Below the pieces are notes generated by a model. That model saw only the letters and a program-made list of their open reading frames with translations, was not told the DNA's origin and searched no databases. 64,000 nucleotides of DNA from Asterias amurensis (Eukaryota; Echinodermata; Asteroidea; Forcipulatida; Asteriidae). Made by a program: the position numbers and the translations under genes. The DNA lies in assembly GCF_032118995.1 (NCBI RefSeq), contig NC_092651.1:6612785-6676784 (forward strand), in the 5' to 3' direction. This document shows, piece by piece, positions 46,587 through 57,563 of the stretch (position 1 is the stretch's first letter; every line of letters begins with the position of its first letter).

Positions 46587-47501
46587 GGTCATCTGGAAGT
46601 GGTATATTGTCAAAATAAAGCTTCTGTCACTAAAATGTGTGTTTTGATGAGTGGAATATGAATAAACAGTTAACTAAGGTTCTATAAAATTAGTTTCCAT
46701 TTTATTTACAAATTTAAAAGTAGGCCCGACCCGAGAGGGCGCTGTTCGTGACGTCAATCGTGGCGCGATATTTGAAGAGAAAATATGGAGTCTAGCCCCG
46801 TTCACTACGTCTGGGTACTTGATCGGTATGATGCCCACGTATAGAACTACGGTTACGGAGCAGACTGCACGTACTGTGGCTGCTGTGCAAGCGGACGGTC
46901 CACTCGGATTACCCTGCACGGTGAATCGCAAGCTAAAAATAATATGCCCTCAAAATTCAAACTTACCCGAATTTTTCACGTTTGGCATATGCTCCTCTAG
47001 GTTTGTCACACCGTTTACCAGTTACCTTCTTTACTTCCTACTTTACGCCAGTTACCTTCTTTGACTTCCCACTCTGGAAAAGTTGTTGCCATGGCGTCAT
47101 GTTTTAGAATAACCGTTCAATTCATGTAAAATCTGTGGTGTTATACCGGATTCGGCACGAGTTCGCTGCACAGCGCTGAAAAAGACATCGGACCGGACTA
47201 CTTTTGCTCTTGTGAGTCTGACTTTCGCGGCCCACAACCGCCCATACTTGGGGTCTGCAGGAAACACACGCAACCTGACCCCATCTTTAGTTGTTTTGCT
47301 GCATCCAGCAGCAATACACCTGGTCTGCATTTGCACGTGTGTGTACTCGATCTACGCATTGTATGCAAAGTCTGCCTCGACTGACGTCACAAAAGGGGTA
47401 AGCATATATAGCGTGACAAACAATTGCTAAAAAATTGTTTTATTGTTCATAAGCATATACTCTTATGTTTGAAAGAAACAAAAATCTATTTCCAGGTGAC
47501 T
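46587..47501 (-). mobile_element. THAP-exon element no. 4, inverted
   Basis: Flanked by TTAA (46583-46586 and 47502-47505). It is the reverse complement of the family with internal deletions (915 bp). On the minus strand the THAP start (TRCIAAGCSKTTKDGV) and the undeleted form of the gcgctgtgcagc segment are visible near 47165-47335. Confidence 0.85.
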
Positions 47502-47644
47502 TTAATAGTTTCTTAGATCGGTCTGAGATGAATTGTTTTTGAAGGAACGTGGGTATTCTGAAGGTGCTTGTTCAATCGCGGCGGGATCGGAGACGAACAA
47601 TTTCACAAACCGCTCAGATTGTTTTAAGATAAATATTTACTAAT

Positions 47645-49919
47645 AAAGCCGGTTCATACTTCCTGCGAATGCGAAGCGAATTTGACGTCACAACCCTCCT
47701 GTCGCAGCGATATTCGCAAGTGAGTTGTTCAAAGTTGAACTGCTGCGAATTATTCGTTGCGAATTTGTGACTGTCACATAACCACGGGATGTGGCTCCAA
47801 ACAACAAATGTAAGAAAGACGAACAAGCCATGCACTCATGAAATAAATGAACAGTGAAAGAAGCACTTCTAATTTACTATATACATCAATATTTAATTAT
47901 GAAATTCCTCATCGAACACTATCAATCAACATGTCCAATATTCTTTGGCTCTAATTACAATTCCTTGATTCAAATAAAATCTCCTCCAAAATTAAACCAA
48001 AATAATTTATCTATCCTTACTTCACCTAAATTAAAACTTCAAACCTCAAAACGTTCTGAACTTCACTTCAACTTACTATCTTCAATGAAAATCAATATAG
48101 AAAAACTATACTCTGTTCTCAAACTCCACAAACTTCTTCAAATGTCAATATAATAACTTGCGCTAGTAGAACCCTCCACTTAACTTCAAATCTAAATTAC
48201 GTCTTAGAAAAACTTCTTATCACAACTTCTGCTCCAACTGGAGTGTAAAACAACTCCCTTAATCTCAAATAACAATTATTTCTTTCCAACTTCTTTTCAC
48301 AACTGGAGAATAAAACAACTCCCTTAATCTCAAATAGCAAAGTTTCTTCCAAACTTCTTTTTCACAACTGGAGAATAAAACAACTCCCTTAATCTCAAAT
48401 AGCAAAACTTCTTCCAAACTTCTTTTTCACAACTGGAGAATAAAACAACTCCCTTAATCTCAAATAGCAAAACTTCTTCCAAACTTCTTTTTCACAACTG
48501 GAGAATAAAACAACTCCCTTAATCTCAAATAGCAAAGTTTCTTCCAAACTTCTTTTTCACAACTGGAGAATAAAACAACTCCCTTAATCTCAAATAGCAA
48601 AACTTCTTTCCAACTTCTTTTTCATAACTGGAGAATAAAACAACTCCCTTAATCTCAAATACCAAAATTTCTTCCAAACTTCTTTTTCACAACTGGAGAA
48701 TAAAACAACTCCCTTAATCTCAAATAGCAAAACTTCTTTCCAACTTCTTTTTCACAACTGGAGAATAAAACAACTCCCTTAATCTCAATAGCAAAATTTC
48801 TTTCCAAAATGTATGGCTATGGAAGAAGAAAATTATTCTCCCAATGTTAAATGTATAATGTCAGCAAATACAAAATTGCAATCCAACCTGGCTTTTACTG
48901 ACTATCTACAAAAAGTGTCTTTACTCTCATGGAAGACAAAAATTACTTAAGAAATTGCTCCCATCTTCCGATGATAAATATATATATATATACAAGCATA
49001 GAGTTTTTATATACAGTGTTTCAAAATTATCGGGCTAGCTGTTCTTTCGACGGAATCCGTTCAGAGAATAAAAAGCTTGAAGCTATACTTAGTCTTCATT
49101 CTTGACGAAATTCCACATCAGTTCAAATGGTTAGCTCAATCATGGTTCATCCAGTGTAGGGTGGTAGAAAAATGGAGTATCCAGATTAATGTCTGTCGCA
49201 AACTGTTTAACCCGGAACCAGTGCCATCTACAAAATCAATACCAACCATACCGATACCATAATGATAATTGAACAGTTCTGTCTGGAAATGCTTATAATC
49301 AAATAGTTTCTACACTTGGTTTGCACTATAATCATAAACTATCAAACTGTACATTTTCGTACTAAACTTAGAATGAATTTCAAAGCAATATTTGTTCATA
49401 AAATAATTCACAACTTACGGTTAGGAGTTCCCTTTAAACTTAAACGGTGTCTGCCTGTTATAGCTTGCTGTTGAAACAGCACAATCTTCAATTTGTCGCA
49501 ATGATACAATTTATCAAACAAAATTCTGCATGAAGGTCCTGCAATATGTCTGACCTCCCTGATAGCAGATCTTGGAATGATCAACCACACCCTAATCTAA
49601 GGTTGCAAGGAATTCTTAAACTCACCCAACCATGGCACCCACTCTACAGAACAATAGTCACCTCTCAATGCACACACATACACCCTACATCAGCCCACTC
49701 ATGTCTTCCCAAATAAGGACTTGTTCACTCAACTGTAGTTCACTGACTGCATCACAGAACTAAATGAATATTCATTGGATCGCTAAACTCTTGACCAATA
49801 AATTAAATGAGGGAAATATAAAAAATACACATGGGTTATTTACAGTACTAGATCACTTGTGACAGTGACGTCAACATTTGTATCGCATTCGCATTCGCGG
49901 GAAGTATGAACCGGGCTTT
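47645..49919. mobile_element. 2.3-kb TIR element with internal minisatellite
   Basis: The left end aaagccggttcatacttcct and the inverse of the right end (aaagcccggttcatacttcc) continue for about 45 bases with gaps, to gacgtcac on both sides. The interior has no transposase. It is AT-rich and holds a nine-unit minisatellite. A related end-like sequence is at 40399-40510. Confidence 0.75.
48241..48812 (+). repeat. 65-bp minisatellite, nine units
   Basis: The anchor gaataaaacaactccctt recurs at exact 65-base steps: units start at 48241, 48306, 48371, 48436, 48501, 48566, 48631, 48696 and 48761. The middle units are almost identical and the outer ones diverged. Confidence 0.95.
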
Positions 49920-49924
49920 AAATC

Positions 49925-50200
49925 TAAGTGTAATCGGAGACGAAAGTTGTTCAAACCTTTCGTTCAAAACGTGTGAGACCAATTATGTACTGAGGAGGAA
50001 CAAGGGTTTTCTGAAGCTGATGGTAGAATCTTTGCATGATCGGAGACTATCAGTTTTTTCAAACCGCTATGCTCTCTCTGTGATTAAATCAGTAGAAATT
50101 TGGGACTTTTAAAGGTGCTGGTAAAACCTTAGCGTGATCGGAAACGATTTTTTTCCAAAACGCTCAGATTGATCTGAAATTAATTATGTAGGAATTTGGG
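49925..50200. repeat. ~100-bp tandem units around the TIR element
   Basis: Related units contain gatcggaaacga ... caaaacgctcagattgat ... attatgtaggaattt. One such unit also lies left of the TIR element at 47545-47640, so the element appears inserted in this tandem array. Confidence 0.6.
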
Positions 50201-50216
50201 TGATCCAAATGAGTGT

Positions 50217-50234
50217 GTGGGGGGGGGGGGGGGG
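50217..50234 (+). repeat. Poly(G) run
   Basis: An almost pure G tract, a likely difficult spot for sequencing. Confidence 0.9.
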
Positions 50235-50439
50235 TTGTCAAACCTTCAAAACCGACCAACCCTTCTTTTTCCAACTGTCTTGCGCAAATCCACACGGCCC
50301 ACATTCTACAATTTGAAGGCTTTCAAATTAAGTCCGTTTTCCTTCACCAGTTATGCCTCTAAATGGCCTTTTATAGAGCATCTATAATGCAAAACTTTTC
50401 GGGGCCTAAAGCCGGCCCGGACCCCACACCGTAAACGCT

Positions 50440-50665
50440 TCGTGCTATCGACGATGTGACCTCTGACGTCACACGAAAACCATAACATGATTCGCGCGCA
50501 CACCGCCGGGCAAAACCTTTGTGTTTTGGCAGCCAGCTAGAAAGTGTACGCAATCTTACTATGACTACGCAACTCAGTGCCCGGCGAAACATGACGTATA
50601 CAGTGTTTTGTCAACAGAGGGCGGTTTGAATGTAAACATAGGTCACATCGTCTATACGCTCGAAT
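50440..50665. repeat. Dispersed repeat shared with 33195-33420
   Basis: Inverted copy of the sequence at 33195-33420, followed directly by composite-block sequence. Confidence 0.8.
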
Positions 50666-50670
50666 ACTCA

Positions 50671-51100
50671 TATTTCATCTTTGTTCTGAAGTGCCCCGAA
50701 AAATGTGTATTTTTTTCTGGTTGTTTTGTCCTTTTACGCATGTTGAAAGCAACAGCAATACGGATCTTCTGTTTTCAAAGAATTGTTCTTCTACAGTTGC
50801 CATATTAACTTGTCAAACAGGAATAAGTACCCAAATGCGCCCAAAACCAGTGTAGCATGCATGACGCAATTTTGAGAATAGGTTTCCCGAGAACATGTAG
50901 TGTAAAAAGCATGACCAAACTGGATTGTGCTTGTATATCATAAATCAAGTGGTTTGGACTACTTCATTTATTTGCATATCAACAAACACGATATTGGAAG
51001 GTCACGTTCAATGCACACGGTTCATGGCGTTATGATGTATAGGTACGGAGACTTAAGTCGGAAGGTACGGTGTTCTATATATACCACGTGCAAAGCAGCA
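50671..51100 (-). repeat. Composite repeat block C, part 1
   Basis: Inverted relative of 10800-10990 and 20200-20430. On the minus strand a frame begins MATVEEQFFENRRSV at about 50803, better preserved than in block A (10864). Confidence 0.6.
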
Positions 51101-51104
51101 TTAA

Positions 51105-51492
51105 AGGAACACGTTGCCTTGGGTCGGTCGAGTTGGTCTTTGAAATGCGTTCTTACCGTTTGTTATAAAATGCATATGGGTATAAAGATGTTGTAAAAGT
51201 AGAATACAATTATCTACACAAATGTGCCTCGAAATTTAATGCGTGGTTTTCTTTTTATCCCGTCGACTAACGGTCGGTCAATAAATTATGGGAGTCAAAT
51301 GTTTTACTGCCATAAATGGCGACCGTGTTAGTTCGCGACGTAAAAGGAAAACCGTGCAACTTTGAGTGATATTTGTGTGGATCCTTATATTCTAGTTTTA
51401 AAACATCTTTCTAACCATATGCATTTCACAACAAACGGTTTCACAGACGCTTTTTATAGACCAACTCGTCCTATCCAAGGCAACGTGTTCCT
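51105..51492. mobile_element. MITE family B, complete copy
   Basis: Between TTAA (51101-51104) and TTAA (51493-51496). Same ends and centre as 27689-28070. Confidence 0.9.
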
Positions 51493-51900
51493 TTAAAAGC
51501 ACATTCATAACTACCTAAGACAGTTTATCCATTCTGATTGTTGAGAGGGCATCACGAGGGGTTGTTTGAACAGATGATATAACACCAGTAAAAAGTGTTG
51601 AAACATGGGCGTGACACGCGAGCTTGCACCTGATATAAGACAGTTTCTTCATTTCTATTGGTCGAGAGCAACGGATGGAACAGTTGTGCTACATCACGCG
51701 ATACGCGCGATGCGCACATCTCCTTATAAGGAGTTGTTTTATACCCGAGGGCCTTACCATTTCATAGGTGGAGGGGTGTTGTGTTGAAAGAAATCATTGA
51801 CCAATTTATAATTTTTGCATTTATTTTACTTTTTGACCAAAAAAGTGTTGATGTTTTTTGACCGAAAAGGTATTTGTCAATGGGAATCAAAGTGTGATGA

Positions 51901-52020
51901 ATCGGTTTTCAGCTAGTGGTTTAAACCCACCGAGGCCTGGTTCTTGATAATTTACGTCGAGGTAAAATTATCAAGAACCAGGCCTCGGCGGGTACCAATA
52001 GTTGAAAACCTCTTCACCAC
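51901..52020. repeat. Palindromic element
   Basis: Arms cgaggcctggttcttgataa and ttatcaagaaccaggcctcg, extended outward by cggttttcagcta / tagttgaaaacctc. A single-armed relative is at 21290-21360 in block B. Confidence 0.8.
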
Positions 52021-52254
52021 ACATTGATTCCCTTAATGTAAAATGCGGTTTATAGCAGAAAAGTAGTTTTAAAAGGATATTTTTTTTTTTTACCATTTTC
52101 ATTTTTTTTCGGAGAACTTTGTTTTATGTTCAATATAATTATGTGTTTTGTTAGTTTTGTAGAGTCACTTTTCAAGTCTACCGTTTTCCGATAAGATTTA
52201 TAACCAAAAAAAATCAAAATATAATTGAAGATTATAACAATTGACTCAACTACT

Positions 52255-53195
52255 TCCATGTAGTTGTTGTATCATTTGCATTAAGTGAGACGATGTCCTT
52301 TTGTGCTTTTTAATTGAACTGCGATCTAAAAATACAGAATTTGTTTGATATGCATCTAACCCTTCAGAATGCCCCCCTACTTCTTCCCAGAAAATTACCC
52401 CCATAAAAACATAGAAAGCACTTGGAGTGAAGTATCTGCTTTGCTGAACATTGAGGATCTTTTCAATGTACTGGGTCAGCAATCTTTAAACTTATATATT
52501 TTAACAAATAGTAAGTGTTTCAAACAAATTGTTGTATTATGTTGTACCTGAGTGGACGTTGCGGGGAGGGGTAATGAAAGGAAACAAAACTGAAAGGTAA
52601 CTGCCCCAATTAGCGTGCACGAAGGTAGAATTTTGATTCGTCGTGTCATGTTAATTTTGGAACCTGATAACTGACTCTATAAGCCAAATAATCAACCAAT
52701 CAACCAAAGTATTCAATATTTGGGGTCAAAATTTCAGACAGCTGAAAATACCACCAACTTCCACAAATAATACCCGTACGAATTGTCATTGAAATGACTA
52801 ACACAGCGCACTGTAGCAATTTCTCACAACTGGAAACAAAGTGTGTTGCGCTGCATTTTTCTACGGTGGCCTGTTGCAACCACCGTAGAAAAATGCAGCG
52901 CAACACTCTTTAAATTTAATACGTGTGGGTTTTCCCAGTTGTGAGAAATTACTACCATTGTATTTTGCGCACGGGATTTATACAGAAAGGACTTGTACTG
53001 TATACATTCACATCGGTGTCGAGTTGGTGAAGAAGAGGTGCACTATTTTTACGTGTTGTTTACAGAATCTATGTTGCGGGCCATTTTCCACTTCCGATTC
53101 ATCAAAGAGGTTCAAGTGTAAGCAGTGAGCATTAGTCACATCTACAGCTTGAGGTAGGACTTACTTGCACTAGGGTCTATTGTGTCTTAATGAAC
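52255..53195 (-). repeat. Composite repeat block C, part 2
   Basis: Inverted relative of 9640-10620, in matching order. Exon-like 92-mer copy 4 is at 53066-53153 on the plus strand, shortened by four bases and with an internal stop. A local inverted repeat (gttgcgctgcatttttctacggtgg) lies at 52849-52905. Confidence 0.65.
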
Positions 53196-53306
53196 ATGAC
53201 CAATTAGACCTGTATTAACTGACATGTTGGCTGTGTGTAAATGAACATGATTCGGTCACACGAACCAGTGTACATTGATCTTAACAGTACACGCATTAAT
53301 TTTTAA

Positions 53307-53606
<300 letters not shown>

Positions 53607-53734
53607 ATTTGTTTGTCTGTTTTTCTGTTCGTTTGTTCGTCCGTCCGTTCGTTCGTTTGTTTGTTTGTTTGTTTGTCTGTTTGTTTGTTTGTTTGTTTGT
53701 TTGTTTGTATGTGTGTTATAGATTGCACCACAGA

Positions 53735-54285
53735 GCATCTATAATGCAAAACTTTTCGGGCCATTAGGCGGGCCCCGGACCCCACGACGTAAAGTCTTCG
53801 CGCTACGCACTCCTCGCATACTCATCTTTCATCTTTGTTCTGAAGTGCCCGTCCCCCCCCCCAGAAAAATGTGTGTTTTTATGGTTGTTTTTGTCCTTTT
53901 ACGCACGATTAAAGCAATATCAACACGGATCTTCTGTTTTCAAAAAACTGCATGTTCTTCTACAGTTGCCATATAACTTGTCAAACAGGAATAAGTACCC
54001 AAATGCGCCCAAAACTTGCACCTCAGTGTGGCATGCATAACGCCATTTTGAGAATAGGTTTCCCGAGAACATGTAGCGTAAAAAGCAAACCAAACTGGAT
54101 TGGCCTTGTATTATCATAAGTCAAGTGGTTTAGACTATTTCATTTATTTGCATAACAACAAACACGATATTGGAAATTGAAAGGTCACGTTCAATGCACA
54201 CAGTTCATGGCGTTATGATGTATAGGTACGGAGACTAAAGTCAGAAGGTACGGTGTTCTAATACCACGTGCACAGCAAAGATTAA
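53735..54285. repeat. Composite repeat block D
   Basis: Second, shortened copy of the 50395-51070 region in the same orientation (gcatctataatgcaaaactt; cgagaacatgtagcgtaaaa; ggcgttatgatgtataggta). Confidence 0.75.
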
Positions 54286-54422
54286 AAGCACACTCTAAAT
54301 GCGGTTTGTTTGAGTGTTGTCGGTGTGTTTGTCTGGGTTATTTTGTGGTGTTGGCATACATGTTGTTTGTGCATAATATTAACAATCTACAAAATGCATA
54401 CAACATCAATACTTCAGTTTAA

Positions 54423-54695
54423 AGGCAGTGGACACTATTGGTAATTGCTCAAAATAATTATTAGCATAAAACCTTACTTGGTAACGAGTTAATGGGGAGA
54501 GGTTGAAAGTATAAAACATTGTGAGAAACGGCTCCCTCTGAAGTGACATATAGTTTTCGAAAAAAGAAGTAAGTTTCCACGAATTTGATTTCGAGACCTC
54601 AGATTTAGAATTTGAGAAATCAAGCATCTGGAAGCACACATATTCGTGTGACAAGGTGTTTTTATCTTTCACAATTACCAATGGTGTCCACTGCT
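54423..54695. mobile_element. MITE family A, shortened copy
   Basis: It starts after TTAA (54419-54422) with aggcagtggacactattgg. The right half is shortened and ends caatggtgtccactgcttt. Confidence 0.85.
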
Positions 54696-54749
54696 TTTGA
54701 AGAACATAAATAAATCACGAAGGGTAAGGTTCAGCATAATATGCATTAA

Positions 54750-55065
54750 AGTCACCTGGAAATAGATTTGTTTTCTTTCAAACATAAGAGTATATGCTTA
54801 CGAACAATAAAACAATTTTTTTAGTAATTGTTTGTTACGATTAATATGTTTAAAAAATATATAAAGTTGTTTGGGGGGCTGACTCCGCCTACCCCTTTTG
54901 TGACGCCATTCAAGGCAGACTTTGCCTGCAACGCGTATAGTAAACACACGTGCAAAGTACATGTACGTCCAAGTCGTGAGTTGGTACATTTCAAAAAGTG
55001 TTTTTCTGCATTCAGCAGCAATACACCTGGTCGGCATTGCCGGAAAAAAAAAATTGCTCATTTGC
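54750..55065 (+). mobile_element. THAP-exon element no. 5, fragment
   Basis: It starts after TTAA (54746-54749) with agtcacctggaaatag and follows the family to the region before the THAP ATG. There a short inverted piece of the THAP start (gcagcaatacacctggtcgg) is joined, and then similarity ends. Confidence 0.75.
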
Positions 55066-55433
55066 TTAATACAATCTACACTCGTAGACAAACAAACAAA
55101 CAAACAACCAAACAAACAATCCCATTAAGCTTCCACCGGTAAAACGACAAAGTGTGTGTATCCATCTCAACACCAATTCAATTAGTTTTCATACGGATAT
55201 TAATTTAAGTTTTGAGCCATACAGGGTATAATCAAACATCCTCGTATAGATACACGCGTCGTTATTTGTGTATAGACATGACGGGGTTCACACAAGCAAA
55301 GCAGGTACTATTTCTGATCATGTCGGGAGTTGTACGAGAAAATTGATCAAGAATTTTAACAATTCATCCGTAACCCTTGCCATATTGTTCCCTTCTCTTC
55401 GCTCACAAAGACCAGGGTGCCTATGGTACAATC

Positions 55434-55602
55434 ATAGAGCAAGGAATGAACCCGTGATGACCTTCGGTCACCGAGCTTTTCTTTCACCAATAGTCAACAG
55501 ATGACGTGACAGCGGTCCATACAACCCAACGTGTCGGCACTTGTTCCCCGGGTTGTGTACCGTCATCGCGCGGACGGGGTGACGTCACGCGAGGTGTTGG
55601 GA
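55434..55602 (+). repeat. Left terminal inverted repeat arm
   Basis: Matches the complement of 63832-64000. The best blocks are caacagatgacgt-acagcgg, tccatacaa-ccaa, gggttgtgtaccgtc and tgacgtca. Confidence 0.8.
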
Positions 55603-55642
55603 CAGGGTCTGTTTATGCGCGGTAGTTTTAAAAGCAGATTGT

Positions 55643-55650
55643 TATAAAAG
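55643..55650 (+). promoter_or_regulatory. TATA box of the PolB transcript
   Basis: tataaaag lies just inside the left repeat arm. A GTAAGT donor at 55731 would end a ~55-base leader exon. Confidence 0.5.
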
Positions 55651-56636
55651 CGCTTCGCTGTTTTGTGACAACATTGCCACTGAGAACCTGGAAATCATAA
55701 ATTGTATGATTTTTTTTCTATCGGAAAAAGGTAAGTTGTCAATAATATTATTGTACATAAACAAGTTGACCGTTGTTGTTATGTAGTGTAAAACCCGATA
55801 TAATGCTGTGTCGTGTGTCTTGAGTTGATTGCATTGTCAGTGTCTTTTTTGTTCTCTCCGTCAATGATATGACTTCAAAAACCATTTTGTTTTGCTTTTC
55901 TTTAGTGTGGATACAATTTTATTTGTTTTAACTATGTTTTTTCTCTCTTCAAAATCTGCGCTAAAAGTGCGGTGATTTATGAGACACATTTAAAAACGAG
56001 TGTTCTTAAAGCTCAGTTTTACTTTTATAATTTCCAGTATTCAATTTAATTTGTCCGAGTATTGAACATTGGTTGTTGAAAGGCATGGACCACATCAACC
56101 ATACAAATATCAAATAATGGATTATGGTGATTGATTCACGCGAAAATTAAACATAAAACCAGCCGCCACACTTTCTCCTAGAAGACACGCACTGTCAAAC
56201 TATATATAAGGCGTTTTTGCTATAAAGAACGTTCCCAATAGACAGTTGGTATTCAAGAGAGCATTAAACAATAACCAGTGACACTTATTTAGACCCTTGT
56301 CAAACTTAAAGCAAGTTGAATAAGTCAACTTGTTCACTCACTTTTCATATTGACGAAATGGCTAATGGTTATAGTGTCGTATAAATATTTCAGAAGATTG
56401 GAAATGTGTGATACATACAAAACCGGACAGTTTGATTTAAATAACACTTCGTACGGCTTCTAAAGTGAAATAATATAAATATAGTGTTATGTTTGTGTGC
56501 GATATTTAGCAACCACAGTCCGTGATGTAGAAGTGGCAATTCCTCAGAAAAAGAAAAGAAAAAAAATAAACAAACGGATCCAACCCAGAGCAGGACTAGG
56601 ATGTTGTTTTTTGTGTTTTTTTTTGTTCTTGTCTTT

Positions 56637-56684
56637 TGTTGTTGCTGTTGTTGTTGTTGCTGTTGTTGTTGTTGCTGTTGTTGT
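56637..56684 (+). repeat. (GTT/GCT)n microsatellite
   Basis: Interspersed gttgttgttgct units in the leader intron of the PolB element. Confidence 0.9.
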
Positions 56685-57181
56685 ATACATAAAGCATGCC
56701 TCTGAAGAAGGTTCGATTTGTATCGAAAGCTAAGGCCATCCCTACTCATAATAATAGATACCCCTATATGAAGGGATTTATTGGATGACTGATGACAGTA
56801 TTATAAGGTGTATTTGATACGGTTGTTCCTTGTCCTCCATGCTATATACACACAATAAGGAGGGTTTGGTTAGTTTAATTAGAGCCACCAGAAATTTGTC
56901 GAAAATAGTCCCAGATCACTGTCTGGCGGGGTCATATTTATTGCGACCCAAAAATAAACCAAAACCAATAACTTTAAAGAAGTTCCAAAGTGGTGTCTAT
57001 ATAAAACGGGGATTTACGATCCTTGTGGATCATTGTGCATCAGAGCTGGTTGGTGTCACATCGCGCTCTCTAAGCTAGTTTTGAACAGTGCACATCCGAA
57101 CACTGACCATAATTAATCGGATTGTACCATCTACTTCAACAGATTTCACACGAAGGCCTGCGTACCAATAGTTGGGTTCTA

Positions 57182-57270
57182 CCAGCACCACGAATCCAGA
57201 TATCTCTCTATCGTTGACTGGAGGTCTATCCCCTGAACGAAGTCGAGAAGATATTGATAGTACTATAATG
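57182..57270 (+). other. Candidate exon supplying the PolB start codon
   Basis: The frame is open after a TAG at about 57168. It reads NPDISLSLTGGLSPERSRED and ends with an ATG codon directly before a GTAAGA donor (57271). Its phase 0 fits the acceptor at 57563 (long pyrimidine tract, ttgtacag) and the next exon at 57564. If translation starts at that ATG, the start codon is the last codon of its exon. Confidence 0.45.
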
Positions 57271-57563
57271 GTAAGAGCACTACTACTACGACAGTTTGTC
57301 TTTTAGGATATTTAATTCTAAGAAGTTAATACCATCAAAACAACTGTAAAAAATAAAGCACACGAAATTCCGTCTTTGTTAAATTTAAGTCTCCGGACAG
57401 TGATATTTTGACCCGGAGTAGTCCAAACATTTAAAAACTTGTTTTGCACTGTGGGGTGGGCGTGTGCGTGGCTAAATTTGTACCAACATGAAAGCATTTT
57501 TACAAACACAATCACTATCTCTTTTTTTTTTTCTTCTTCTTTTTCGTTTCCCTATTTGTACAG

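Noticed and set aside
47854-48153. 99-residue frame inside the 2.3-kb TIR element
   Set aside because: Ile/Leu/Lys/Ser-rich translation of AT-rich DNA leading into the minisatellite; no transposase motif.
48241-48812. CRISPR-like regular repeats
   Set aside because: The 65-bp unit is a head-to-tail minisatellite without unique spacers, in a eukaryotic context.
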